A stretch of DNA of 36,723 nucleotides from Chlorobium sp. (GTDB taxonomy: Bacteria; Bacteroidota; Chlorobiia; Chlorobiales; Chlorobiaceae). This document shows, one piece after another, positions 1 to 9,407 of the stretch. Each line of letters starts with the position of its first letter. Positions within the stretch are counted from its first letter, which is position 1. The notes under the pieces were generated by a model. It was not told where the DNA came from and did not search any database. It saw only the letters and a list, made by a program, of their open reading frames with translations. Both the position numbers and the translations under genes were made by a program. Where the stretch lies: positions 1 to 36,723 of the forward strand of contig SZYA01000063.1 of the NCBI GenBank assembly GCA_005843815.1. The letters are read 5' to 3'.

Positions 1-420
1 ATCCGTCGAGGTGAGGGTGCCGCCAGTACTCAGGTTAGTCGCCAGGTTGCCCTCCGTCACGCTCGCGCTGCTCGTACCGCTGATCACGGCTGCATCATTC
101 GTGCCGGTCATCGTCACCGTCACCACCTGTGTCGTGCCGTCTGCCGCTGCTGCCGTGATGCTGTCGGTGTAGCTCGTGCCGCCGACAAACTCGTTGTGCG
201 CATTGTCTGCTGTGTAGCTCCAGGCTCCTGCCGTGTCGATGCTGAACGTCCCGTAGCCATTACTGCCGGCAACGTTCGTCTGCGCGGTAAAGAGGTTCGC
301 TGTGCCATCAACATCCGTCGAGGTGAGGGTGCCGCTGGCACTGAGGCTGGCAGCCACATTACCCTCCGTCACGCTTGCCGTGCTTGTGCCGCTGATCACC
401 GCAGCATCGTTCGTGCCCGT
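1..420 (-). repeat. VCBS-type coding tandem repeat, period 312 bp (104 aa)
   Basis: ATCCGTCGAGGTGAGGGTGCCGC... at 1 recurs at 313 with high similarity (CCCTCCGTCACGCT, TGATCAC, GTGCC also in register); protein copies AVISGTSSASVTEGNLATNLSTGGTLTSTD and AVISGTSTASVTEGNVAASLSASGTLTSTD. Confidence 0.85.
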
Positions 421-3129
421 GATGCTGAACACTGCGGCAACCGTCTGCGTGGCGCTGCCATCCGTCACCTGTACCGTGAAGCTGTCGCTCACGCTGCTGC
501 TGGCGGTAAGTGCCTGGGTATCCGTATCGCTGTCGTTCAGCGCGTAGCTCACGATGTCTGTCGAGATCGTCAGCGTGGCCGTGCCATAAGTCCCGGTTTT
601 CGTGTAGGTGAGGCCGGTGTCCCTGGTTGCCCAGCCTGCCGTCACCATGGGTGCTGTATCGTAACTCGCCGTACCGTCCACGTCGCCTTTCGTCAGTGTG
701 ATGCTACTCGATGCAGTGCCTGTCGTTGCGTTCGACACGCCGCCTGCCTCCACCAGTGTTGCTGTCGCCGTCCCTGCTGTTATGGTGGGCGCTGCATTTG
801 TGGTAAAATTCAGCGTTATAGCATCGATTATGCCAGCAAACACATTGGGTGTACTCGCTTTGTCGGCGAGAACGCCACTGGCCATCTGCACAGAATAGGT
901 TGTGCCAACATGAAGGTCATTCGTCGGATTAATGGTAACAGTGTTTCCGCTGATTGTTACCTGAGAATCACCTACAGGAATAGTACGTGTATCGCTGGCG
1001 CCATCAGTGATAACTATATTCCCGGTACCAGCCTGAACATCTTCGCTGAACACCAATGCAATGTTACCGCCTGGAGCAATCGCTGTGGCATTATCGGCAG
1101 GAGTGGAGCTGGAGAGCGTCGGAGGAGTGATATCAGGCATACGCAAAACGACATCATTACCCGTGCCTCCTTTGTAGGAAATTTCACGAGATCTCCCACC
1201 TATGACAACCGTTGCCCCTTCTGCCAGACCGGTAAAGGTGCCAACAATTACATCGGTGCCATCATTAGCAATAATGGTAAAGGAATCTGTTGCACCAGGA
1301 ACAAAACTATTGAACGTCGTGATACTGAGCGTTGCTCCTGTCAGAGTGACTGTTCCGTTAACAATGGTTTGATCGTATTGGGTACCAGCAGTCGCACCAC
1401 CAATTTCGACGGAATAGATTGCGCCAGAAGAGAGAACAAGATTGTCGTCAATGGTAAAGGTATTTGCTGCACTCTCTATGCCCAGCTTGCCGCCGCTTTG
1501 TACCGTCGTTGCCCCACCAAATGCGCCACTGCCACCAAAGGCTGCGCCACTGGCAATGGTTGCCGAAGCGGCATTATTGAGAGCACCCGTAATGTTAAAG
1601 GCACCAGCCTCCACGATCAATACACCACTGGCGTAGTTACTGGTGCCGGAAAGGGTTAAAACTCCGGTACCTGTTTTGTATAATTTGGTAGGCACACTGT
1701 TAACTCCACTAATTGTGCCTGACAGGGTGACTGCATAGCTATTTTTGATCGTTCCACCGCCATTATAAGCATTCAGGACAATGTTGTTATCAATGGTAAC
1801 CCCGGAACCAGTGATCTCCAGCACATTGCTTGTACTTACAAGACTCGAGTTACGGCTTAGATAAATAGCGCCAGAGCCAAGGTTGTTATCCCCCGCAATT
1901 ATCAGGGTCGAATCCATCCCGGTAGCGCCAATGTTCGTTGTCGTATAAGTATTATTGGTGCCATTATTGGTGCCCGATAATGTCACGATTCCTCGTTCTA
2001 CACTTAACGCGCCATTACTTATCGCACCGCTCAGCGTAAGTAATGGTCCAGAAACATAAAATACTCCTTTCGAATTAGGTCCTCCCAAATCAACATTACC
2101 ACTCAGGGTGAAATCATTCGAACCACCGACGTACAACCGAGTGTTCGGCTCAAACCGAATGTTATTGGCTATCGTCGGCGCATTATTGTTTTTGTTAATA
2201 CCTATGGAGTAACTACTGGTACTCGTGGCCACTAACGTTGCATTACCAAAGGAGGTACTTGACTCCGCTTCGATAAAGCTGCCAAACATCCTGATATCAC
2301 CAGTGAAACCAGTGTTTGACGTTGAGGTAAATAACAAACTGCTACCACTCAAATTAGCAACTATGGTACCCGAACCCGCCAAAGGCGGCATGAGGTACAA
2401 ACCTTTTCCACTGGCACCTGTAAACGTCATGGTCAAGCCACTGCCCACCGTCAACGTCTTGTTTCCGCCTAAAGCTAATTGACCTTCCTGACGAATCGTC
2501 AGATTCTCTGTCAATGACAGATTGGCAGACAAATTGGATGAAGTATTGGTGAGAGAACTGTCGAATACCAGTGTTTGTGAACCTGTTATATCTGCCGCAG
2601 CAATTGCCACCGCCTCGCTGAAACTCACGCCGTCGTTTACATTTATCGTGGCTGTATCAGTTACATTGGTCACGTAGATGAAGTCGGAGGCAACCGTCAC
2701 ATCCGCTGTGACAGGTGCCCCATCACTCAAAGTAAAGCGAATGCTCGTGTCGCCCGAAGGTTTGGCATTTTTATAGGTGATATGCTTCATCACATCTTCT
2801 ACCAGTGCTTTGGTAGCCACTGTGCCGCCACTGGTAAAATTTACAGACAAGAGTCCGCCTGCATTGGTGAACGTTGCAAAAATACTCCCATTCGAGAGCA
2901 GATTGCCACTACTGACAGTAAAAAGCGCACCTGTGGTATTCAAGGCAAAAATATCGTCGCTCTTGGCGGTGCCCACACGCTGCACCGTCAAGCTCGCACC
3001 GGTCCACGTATCACCATAATCGGCATCGGAAATGGTCAGATCAGATCCCACATCCAGCGTCAGGGCTGTCGCTGCTGCTGTCCAGGTGACAGAACCGCCA
3101 GAAAGGTTATTAATGATTATGTTGGCCAT
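1..3129 (-). CDS. Giant adhesin / repeat-rich extracellular protein, N-terminal part (C-terminus beyond window)
   Basis: Minus-strand frame from ATG at 3129 (MANIIINNLSGGSVTWTAAATALTLDVGSDLTISDADYGDTWTG...) was open wherever I translated it, to base 1. Contains autotransporter-type beta-strand repeat text (YKTGTGVLTLSGTSNYASGVLIVEAGAFNITGAL), an SbsA/Big_5-like Ig domain (TPPTLSSSTPADNATAIAPGGNIALVFSEDV) and VCBS-type repeats (AVISGTSTASVTEGNVAASLSASGTLTSTDVDG). Truncated at the window edge. Confidence 0.88.
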   Translation of the reverse strand, partial: MANIIINNLSGGSVTWTAAATALTLDVGSDLTISDADYGDTWTGASLTVQRVGTAKSDDIFALNTTGALFTVSSGNLLSNGSIFATFTNAGGLLSVNFTSGGTVATKALVEDVMKHITYKNAKPSGDTSIRFTLSDGAPVTADVTVASDFIYVTNVTDTATINVNDGVSFSEAVAIAAADITGSQTLVFDSSLTNTSSNLSANLSLTENLTIRQEGQLALGGNKTLTVGSGLTMTFTGASGKGLYLMPPLAGSGTIVANLSGSSLLFTSTSNTGFTGDIRMFGSFIEAESSTSFGNATLVATSTSSYSIGINKNNNAPTIANNIRFEPNTRLYVGGSNDFTLSGNVDLGGPNSKGVFYVSGPLLTLSGAISNGALSVERGIVTLSGTNNGTNNTYTTTNIGATGMDSTLIIAGDNNLGSGAIYLSRNSSLVSTSNVLEITGSGVTIDNNIVLNAYNGGGTIKNSYAVTLSGTISGVNSVPTKLYKTGTGVLTLSGTSNYASGVLIVEAGAFNITGALNNAASATIASGAAFGGSGAFGGATTVQSGGKLGIESAANTFTIDDNLVLSSGAIYSVEIGGATAGTQYDQTIVNGTVTLTGATLSITTFNSFVPGATDSFTIIANDGTDVIVGTFTGLAEGATVVIGGRSREISYKGGTGNDVVLRMPDITPPTLSSSTPADNATAIAPGGNIALVFSEDVQAGTGNIVITDGASDTRTIPVGDSQVTISGNTVTINPTNDLHVGTTYSVQMASGVLADKASTPNVFAGIIDAITLNFTTNAAPTITAGTATATLVEAGGVSNATTGTASSSITLTKGDVDGTASYDTAPMVTAGWATRDTGLTYTKTGTYGTATLTISTDIVSYALNDSDTDTQALTASSSVSDSFTVQVTDGSATQTVAAVFSITGTNDAAVISGTSTASVTEGNVAASLSASGTLTSTDVDGTANLFTAQTNVAGSNGYGTFSIDTAGAWSYTADNAHNEFVGGTSYTDSITAAAADGTTQVVTVTMTGTNDAAVISGTSSASVTEGNLATNLSTGGTLTSTD

Positions 3130-3230
3130 GGAATATTGTGAGATAATTGTGCATTGAAATCGGTCAGAAACAGCAAAAGCTTATGCTCATGCTCCAGCAG
3201 AACTGAAGTATGGGGATGTGTAAATTCATC

Positions 3231-3258
3231 GCTATATCATAAGCAGCGGAGTGGTCAA
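3231..3258 (-). promoter_or_regulatory. Putative sigma70-like promoter for the adhesin gene
   Basis: Minus strand TTGACC (3253-3258), 16-bp spacer, TATAGC (3231-3236), about 100 bp upstream of the ATG at 3129. Confidence 0.45.
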
Positions 3259-3276
3259 AAAACGAATCGCAAAAAG

Positions 3277-3350
3277 TCACAAAACATCACAAAACATCAC
3301 ATTAAGATGATTTTTTGTGATGTTTTGTGATAGAGATCGTGTGTGATGTT
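3277..3350. promoter_or_regulatory. 10-bp-phased direct and inverted repeats, candidate response-regulator operator
   Basis: TCACAAAACA at 3277-3286 and 3287-3296, TCACA at 3297; inverted TTTTTTGTGA 3311-3320 and TGTTTTGTGA 3321-3330; partial unit GTGTGATGTT 3341-3350. Perfect 16-bp arms ATCACAAAACATCACA (3286-3301) / TGTGATGTTTTGTGAT (3316-3331). Confidence 0.6.
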
Positions 3351-3382
3351 TTTTTGACACAAAAACGACGTATTGCGGAACA

Positions 3383-4099
3383 TCAGATGCTGATAATATC
3401 AGCGGATAAACAGTACCCTTCACCATGGGATGTTTTGACGGGGAACTCACAGCCAGCCTCTTCGATCTTTTTGCGCAGACGGTAGATCATGGATTCAAGG
3501 GCGTGGCTCGCCTGTTCGGTCGAAGGGTAGTCAAGGATTTTCATGATATCCTGGCGGGCTACAATAGTGTTGCTGCGTGAGCTGAGTGAGGCAAGAAACT
3601 CAAACTCCTTGGAGGTCAGTTTAATGGAGTCGCCCTGGGGAGGGGTCAGTCTCCACCCCTTGCGTTCAAGTTTCCACAGCGCCAAAGTATCGGCCTCTCT
3701 CAGCAATTCCTGCTCAACAACCTCAGGCATCTCATCAAGACGCGCAGCAAGATTGGCAATGGTTGCAGCAAGCTCGCTGCAATCGACCGGTTTGACCAGA
3801 TAGAAATCAGCTCCGCATTTCAACCCTGCAAGCTTGTCGTCAAGTGTTGAGCGTGCCGTCAGCATGATAATCCACATACTGGTATTCTTTCGTACATATT
3901 CGGCAAGCACCAGACCGCTCTGGTCAGGAAGCCCGATATCGAGTACAGCAAGCAGGTATGTTTGCTGCGAGAGATGATAGTAAAACTCACCGGCCGAGGC
4001 AGCTCCGGTCACCTCATATCCGAGGAGTGTCAGGTATTCCACCATATTTTCAAGCAGATCCCTGTCATCTTCAACAATAATAATGCGTATTTGTTTCAT
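3383..4099 (-). CDS. OmpR-type DNA-binding response regulator (RR1)
   Basis: Receiver motifs IIIVEDDRDLL, LDIGLPDQSG, MLTA, LVKP; C-terminal winged helix ending RLRKKIEEAGCEFPVKTSHGEGYCLSADIISI. Confidence 0.93.
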   Translation of the reverse strand: MKQIRIIIVEDDRDLLENMVEYLTLLGYEVTGAASAGEFYYHLSQQTYLLAVLDIGLPDQSGLVLAEYVRKNTSMWIIMLTARSTLDDKLAGLKCGADFYLVKPVDCSELAATIANLAARLDEMPEVVEQELLREADTLALWKLERKGWRLTPPQGDSIKLTSKEFEFLASLSSRSNTIVARQDIMKILDYPSTEQASHALESMIYRLRKKIEEAGCEFPVKTSHGEGYCLSADIISI

Positions 4100-4111
4100 T
4101 GAGCATCACTG

Positions 4112-6139
4112 TTAACCTGTTTCATCGTTCGTACTTTTCTCTACCGTATCGGCAAGGGGAAGGCGAACCGTCACCACCATAAGGTCGCCGCTTTTTTCAA
4201 GCCTAACAGAGCCATGATGCCGTTGAATGATCTCCTGCACCAGCCACAAGCCGAGGCCGGAGCCGTTGGTATGACGGCTGTTGCTGCCGCGCTGGTATTT
4301 TTTGAAAAGTTGTTCTGTCTCATTCGTCAAAATGTCGTTGCTTTGATTTTGTACCCTGATAACCACCTCTCCTCCCTCTCCGTGGCAATCAACCTCAATC
4401 GGAGAATCTGGCGGAGAGTATTTCTGCGCATTATCAAGCAGATTAAACAACGCGGTGGCAAGATAGTGTTTTTCAGCATTGATGGCATGGCTGGTGAGCG
4501 ATATGGCAAAGGTAAAGGTACGTTTCGGCCAGAGAGCGCGAACATCCTCAATTTCTGATGCCATGAATGGCGCTAAAAGAGTACGCACGCGTCCCTCCTT
4601 TTCCCGGGAATCAGAAAGCCGGCTTTTTTCAAGCGAAACCTCCATCACCTCAACCAGACGACGAACCGCACGTTTCATTTTATCAAGATCACTACTTTTT
4701 TCAGGGTATTGGCGGTTCACCCTCAGTTCCATGACATCAAGGGAGCTCCGAATAATGGAGAGAGGAGTTCGATATTCGTGCGACACCATAGTCAGAAATC
4801 GCTGCTGCCGTTCCGTTGCCACTCGCTCCATTGCAAGCTCCACACTTTTCAGCTCAGACTCCCTGAGTGCAGCCATTGCCCGTTTTTCCGTTTCCCGAAG
4901 CCTTTCTGCGAGAGCGAGTGTCATGAGTATAACATTGAGCAGAGAGGCATACTGGACATTATTGATGTTCCACAATTCAAGGGGAACCAGGCCAATCAGT
5001 TGCAGGAAACGCATAACAAAACCAAAATTGCTGATGCCGAATGCCAGAAAAAAAATTACGCCTTCGGGTTTATTGTTTTTTACAGCTTTATAACTCAGCC
5101 AACTGACCACAAAAAAGAGAAAAAGCACTCCCAGAGAGGTGAGGGGAGCTATCTCTACAGAAAATCCGAGAGGATTGGCAAGTACCGTAAGAGCGCCAAT
5201 AACCGCCATGAGCCGGAGGTAATGGCTGATTAATGGTGTAAGCTCTTCGGCAAACAGGCGGATTAAAAAAACTGAAAAGAGGAGTATTCCTCCACCCTTT
5301 CCAGTATCAGCGAGATAGTCGGAGATGAGATGGGCTGAGTTTGGCAGGATCAGAGTGAGAATACCACTTATTGAGATATAACTGACACAGACCGCCAAAG
5401 CATAGAGCGCGAAGTAAAGGAAAAGTCTATCCCGAATACGAAGAAAATAGATAAAGTTCAGCAGCGAGATCACGATAAAAATGGCCAGATAGCCGCCCTG
5501 AAACAGCATGTTGGTTTCAGTTTCACGAATCATATCCCTCGGCGTATGAACAGAGACCCCAAAATGCTGGGAACTGGTCGTCTGAACCCTGACGTAAATG
5601 GTGACAGGCGTTTCGAGAGGCAGTGACAAGGGAGCAAAAAAATTGAGTGTTGGCACAGGACGATCAGCGACGGGAATGTGGTCGCCAAGTTGTATCTGGC
5701 GCCAGGATGATGGCCTGGATGGGTCGATGCCTGACTGAATATAAACGGTTACATGATCGAGGTATAACGGGTAAAACCGCAACCATGCCTCTGCGGGAAA
5801 TCGGGAGGTACGAGTCAGCGTAAAGCGCAGCCAGACCGCTTTGTGGCTGTACCCATCGTTGAGATTACCCTTGAGTCGCTTGAAGCCGATGGCATTTTTT
5901 GGATCAAGAATGTCGGCAAGCGTCAATTTTCCTGAGAAATCATCGTACTTGGCAAAGTGTCCGGAAAGTTCAAGAGAGGGTTCACGGTCAAGAATGACGA
6001 CGGTTTGGGCCGCATGGGCCCGGAAACTGAAAAGAGAGAACACAACCATGGCAAGCAACAGCCTGGCTACCAAAATGGTCGTAACAAGTTTTTTTGGCAT
6101 CCCCAAATACATGAGTGCAGTGAGATTCATATTGCACAT
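4112..6139 (-). CDS. 7TMR-DISM-type sensor histidine kinase (HK1)
   Basis: Signal/TM segment, extracellular 7TMR-DISM-like domain, multiple TM helices, H-box SHEYRTPLSIIRSS, N-box LLDNAQKYS, G-box GSGLGLWLV. Confidence 0.92.
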   Translation of the reverse strand: MCNMNLTALMYLGMPKKLVTTILVARLLLAMVVFSLFSFRAHAAQTVVILDREPSLELSGHFAKYDDFSGKLTLADILDPKNAIGFKRLKGNLNDGYSHKAVWLRFTLTRTSRFPAEAWLRFYPLYLDHVTVYIQSGIDPSRPSSWRQIQLGDHIPVADRPVPTLNFFAPLSLPLETPVTIYVRVQTTSSQHFGVSVHTPRDMIRETETNMLFQGGYLAIFIVISLLNFIYFLRIRDRLFLYFALYALAVCVSYISISGILTLILPNSAHLISDYLADTGKGGGILLFSVFLIRLFAEELTPLISHYLRLMAVIGALTVLANPLGFSVEIAPLTSLGVLFLFFVVSWLSYKAVKNNKPEGVIFFLAFGISNFGFVMRFLQLIGLVPLELWNINNVQYASLLNVILMTLALAERLRETEKRAMAALRESELKSVELAMERVATERQQRFLTMVSHEYRTPLSIIRSSLDVMELRVNRQYPEKSSDLDKMKRAVRRLVEVMEVSLEKSRLSDSREKEGRVRTLLAPFMASEIEDVRALWPKRTFTFAISLTSHAINAEKHYLATALFNLLDNAQKYSPPDSPIEVDCHGEGGEVVIRVQNQSNDILTNETEQLFKKYQRGSNSRHTNGSGLGLWLVQEIIQRHHGSVRLEKSGDLMVVTVRLPLADTVEKSTNDETG

Positions 6140-6242
6140 TCTCCTCCTGAACAGAAGAGGAGTTGCCGCTTGAAAAAGTGGTCGTATCGCCCGTAATTTA
6201 TGATAACAAAGAAGAAGTCCCCACTTTTCTGTAACAATTAAC

Positions 6243-6316
6243 TACCCCGCAGCAGAGCTACGGGGTATACATTCATGTATAAGATTTTCTTCCCGAAGCA
6301 AAGCTCCGAGGAATAT
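6243..6316. repeat. Two small palindromic repeat copies between RR2 and HK1
   Basis: TACCCCGCAGCAGAGCTACGGGGTA (6243-6267; 7-bp perfect arms) and related CCCGAAGCAAAGCTCCGAGGAATAT (6292-6316). Confidence 0.5.
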
Positions 6317-6446
6317 GTCCTATAGCCATTTAAAACCATGGCGGGAGCTGCACCTATACCAATATCGATTCTTCGGGCTTCAAAGTACAAAAATCGGGGG
6401 GGGACTACTGATTTCTGTCAGGTAAAGGCTGTATGTGCCGGAAAAA

Positions 6447-7163
6447 TCAAATACTTATAATATCTGCGGATAAACAGTACCCTGTGCCATGGGAGGTTTT
6501 GACGGGAAACTCACAACCTGCCTCTTCAATTTTTTTGCGCAGGCGGGAGACCATCGATTCGAGTGCATGGCTCGCCTGTTCCGTCGAAGGATAATCAAGA
6601 ATTTTCAGGAGATCCCGGCGGGCCACAATGGTTTTTTTTCGGACATCGAGAGATGCAATAAATTCAAACTCTTTTGAGGTCAGTTTAATGGAGTCGCCCT
6701 TGGGAGTGATCAGTATCCACCCGCTACGCTCAAGTTTCCATGGTGCAGATGCCGGTTCCCATCTCTCCTCATCCTCTTCAGGAAACGCAGGCTTCTCATC
6801 AAAACGCGCAAAAACATTGGCAATGGTAGCGGCGAGTTCGCTGCAGTCAATCGGCTTGACCAGATAGAAATCAGCTCCGCATTTCAGCCCTGCAAGTTTG
6901 TCGTCAAGTGTTGAGCGTGCCGTCAGCATGATAATCCACATACTGGTATTTTTTCGTAAATATTCGGCAAGCACCAGACCGCTCTGGTCGGGAAGGCCGA
7001 TATCGAGTACAGCCAGCAGGTATGTTTGCCGCGAGAGATGATAGTAAAATTCACCAGCAGAGGCCGCTCCTGTCACCTCATAGCCGGCAAGCGTCAGGTA
7101 CTTCACCATGTTTTCGAGCAAGTCCCTGTCATCTTCGACAATGATTATTCGTTTCTGTTTCAT
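6447..7163 (-). CDS. OmpR-type DNA-binding response regulator (RR2), paralog of RR1
   Basis: Receiver almost identical to RR1; the same recognition-helix region YPSTEQASHALESM..RLRKKIEEAGCEFPVKTSHG.GYCLSADIISI. Confidence 0.93.
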   Translation of the reverse strand: MKQKRIIIVEDDRDLLENMVKYLTLAGYEVTGAASAGEFYYHLSRQTYLLAVLDIGLPDQSGLVLAEYLRKNTSMWIIMLTARSTLDDKLAGLKCGADFYLVKPIDCSELAATIANVFARFDEKPAFPEEDEERWEPASAPWKLERSGWILITPKGDSIKLTSKEFEFIASLDVRKKTIVARRDLLKILDYPSTEQASHALESMVSRLRKKIEEAGCEFPVKTSHGTGYCLSADIISI

Positions 7164-7175
7164 TGAGCATCTCTG

Positions 7176-9188
7176 TTAACCTGTTTCATCTTTTGTGTAT
7201 TTCTCTACAGTATCGGCAAGGGGGAGGCGAACCGTTACCACGACATGGTGGCCGCTTTTTTCAAGCGTAACAGTGCCATTGTGTCGCTGGATGATCTCCC
7301 GTACCAGCCACAGACCGAGACCGGATCCATTGGTATTATTGCTGTTGCTGCCACGCTGGTATTTCTTGAAAAGCTCTTCTGTCTCATTCGTCAAAATATC
7401 ATTGCTCTGATTTCTTATCCTGATAACGACCTCTTCTCCCTCCCCGTGGCAATCAATCTCAATCGGAGAGTCTGGCAGAGAGTATTTTTGGGCATTATCG
7501 AACAGGTTAAACAAAGCAGTTGTAAGATAATGTTGTTCAGCATCAATTGCATGGTCAGTGAGCAATATGGTAAAGATAAAGGTACGTTTTGGCCAGAGCG
7601 CACGAACCTCTTCAATTTCTGAGGCCATGAATGGCGCTACAAGAGTACGCTCGGCTCCCTCCTTTTCCCTGGAATCAGAGAGACGGCTTTTTTCGAGCGA
7701 AACATCCATCACCTCAACCAGACGACGAACGGAACGCTTCATTTTATCGAGTTCACTCCTGTTCTCAGGGTATTGATCGCTCCTCTGAAGCTCCATAATA
7801 TCAAGGGAGCTTCGGATAATGGAGAGAGGAGTTCGATATTCGTGAGAGATAGTGGCAAGAAAGCGCTTCTGCCGTTCTGTTGCCAACCGCTCTATCTGAA
7901 CCTCCATGAAACGTTGCTCCGATTCACGGAGAGCTTCCCTGGTACGTATTTCGGTTTCGCGCATACGCTCGACAAGTGCCAAGGTTATAAGCAGGATATT
8001 GAGCAGCAAAGAGAACGGGAGGTAATTGATGTTCCACCAGTCGAAGGGCATCAATCCCAGCATTTTGACAAAGTGCAGAAAGTACCCAAGATTGCTGATC
8101 GCGAATGCAACAAAGAGGATTTTTCTCCCCGGTAGTTGCTTTCGGACTGCCTGAATGCTCAACCAGATAACAACAAAAAACAGGCAGAGCACTCCCAGTG
8201 AGGTAATCGGAGCTATCTCGACGTAGTACCCGATTGGATCGGCAAGAGTAGTCAGTATGGCCATGACGGCCATGAACTCCAGATACCATCGGATAGGAGT
8301 TGTCATCACTGGCGCAAAAAGGCGTTGTAAAAATATACAAAACAGAAGTATCGACCCGCTCATACCGATGTCGCCGAAATAATCGGAAACAAGGTGCACC
8401 GAACCAGGCATGATGAGGATCAGAATACCGCTTATGGAGAGGTAGTTGATGAAAAGAGCTATGGCAAAGAGCGAAAAATACAGGAACAATTGATCGCCGA
8501 TACGAAAGAAAAATATGAGGTTCAGCATAGCGATCACCAGAATGATAGTGAGATAGCTACCCTGAGTCAAAATGTTTTTATTAGTAGAGCTTACCTGATC
8601 AGCCTCAGTCTGGACCGTTGCGGTCAGGCTGAGGGGGGTAATGGATTGTACTCGAACATACACCGTGACAGTCCGGCCTTCAGGCAGAAAAACAGGAGCC
8701 AGGAAGTCCGGATCCAAAACAGGACGTTCTGCGGCTGGTATGTGGTCACCAAGGCGAACCCTGCTATACGAAGAGGCCACGGAGGGATTGGGGGCGGTCT
8801 GAATGTATGCGGTAACATAATCCAAATAAGGCGGGCCAAACCGAACCCATGCCTCTGCGGGAAAGCTTAAGGTACGAGTCAGCGTAAAACGGAGCCAGAC
8901 CGCTTTGTGGCTATACCCATCGTTGAGATTGCCCTTGAGTGGCTTGAATGCCACTCTATTTTCAGGATGCAGCATCTCTTCGAAAGTCATCCTCGCCGAC
9001 AGATCGTCAAAGCGCTCTATATGCCCCGCAAGCTCGTATGAGGGGGCTCTGTCGAGAACGAGAGGAACTGCGGCACAAACCACCGGTGAAAACATGCCGG
9101 GCACAAACAACAAAACGTACAACAGCACCGCAACGAATGCGAGAAGCTTTCCGATGTTTCGCTTATGGGGGGCCGATGCTGCATTCAT
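7176..9188 (-). CDS. 7TMR-DISM-type sensor histidine kinase (HK2)
   Basis: Paralog of HK1; H-box SHEYRTPLSIIRSS, N-box LFDNAQKYS, G-box GSGLGLWLV; more divergent sensor half. Confidence 0.92.
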   Translation of the reverse strand: MNAASAPHKRNIGKLLAFVAVLLYVLLFVPGMFSPVVCAAVPLVLDRAPSYELAGHIERFDDLSARMTFEEMLHPENRVAFKPLKGNLNDGYSHKAVWLRFTLTRTLSFPAEAWVRFGPPYLDYVTAYIQTAPNPSVASSYSRVRLGDHIPAAERPVLDPDFLAPVFLPEGRTVTVYVRVQSITPLSLTATVQTEADQVSSTNKNILTQGSYLTIILVIAMLNLIFFFRIGDQLFLYFSLFAIALFINYLSISGILILIMPGSVHLVSDYFGDIGMSGSILLFCIFLQRLFAPVMTTPIRWYLEFMAVMAILTTLADPIGYYVEIAPITSLGVLCLFFVVIWLSIQAVRKQLPGRKILFVAFAISNLGYFLHFVKMLGLMPFDWWNINYLPFSLLLNILLITLALVERMRETEIRTREALRESEQRFMEVQIERLATERQKRFLATISHEYRTPLSIIRSSLDIMELQRSDQYPENRSELDKMKRSVRRLVEVMDVSLEKSRLSDSREKEGAERTLVAPFMASEIEEVRALWPKRTFIFTILLTDHAIDAEQHYLTTALFNLFDNAQKYSLPDSPIEIDCHGEGEEVVIRIRNQSNDILTNETEELFKKYQRGSNSNNTNGSGLGLWLVREIIQRHNGTVTLEKSGHHVVVTVRLPLADTVEKYTKDETG

Positions 9189-9342
9189 GAACTACTCCGT
9201 CATACTCGGTATAAATCGCTTCGTCTACTGTAGTAATCCAGCCGATTAACGTATAAAGCAATCATCGTTCATGCAGAAACAATTACCAACTCAGAACCCA
9301 AAGCCGCGCTCCGCAGATGAGCTCTTTTCAAAGGTAAAACAA

Positions 9343-9407
9343 TTTCAGCTTTTATTGCTAAACAGTATTCACGGCATCCAAGCCGACGAATGAGAGACTC
9401 AATTCAT
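9343..9407 (-). pseudogene. Probable relic of a third response regulator gene downstream of HK3
   Basis: HK2/RR2 junction AAAGATGAAACAGGTTAACAGAGATGCTCAATGAA aligns with HK3 tail AAAGATGAAACACCATTAATAGAGAAGCTCAATGAA up to the RR start codon; about 45 nt further on, SLIRRLGCREYCLAIKAEI loosely resembles the RR C-terminus (SMIYRL...HGEGYCLSADII). Confidence 0.5.

Noticed and set aside
196-1659. 487-aa plus-strand ORF
   Set aside because: Cys/Arg-rich, low-complexity-looking antisense of the well-supported minus-strand adhesin frame.
3286-3331. Perfect inverted repeat as an RR1 transcription terminator
   Set aside because: Stem is AT-rich and not followed by a clean U-run on the minus strand; 10-bp phasing and position before a promoter favour an operator.
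4479-5093. 204-aa plus-strand ORF and similar ORFs antisense to HK1-HK3
   Set aside because: Shadow ORFs opposite kinase genes; they recur in all paralogs because the sense sequence is conserved.
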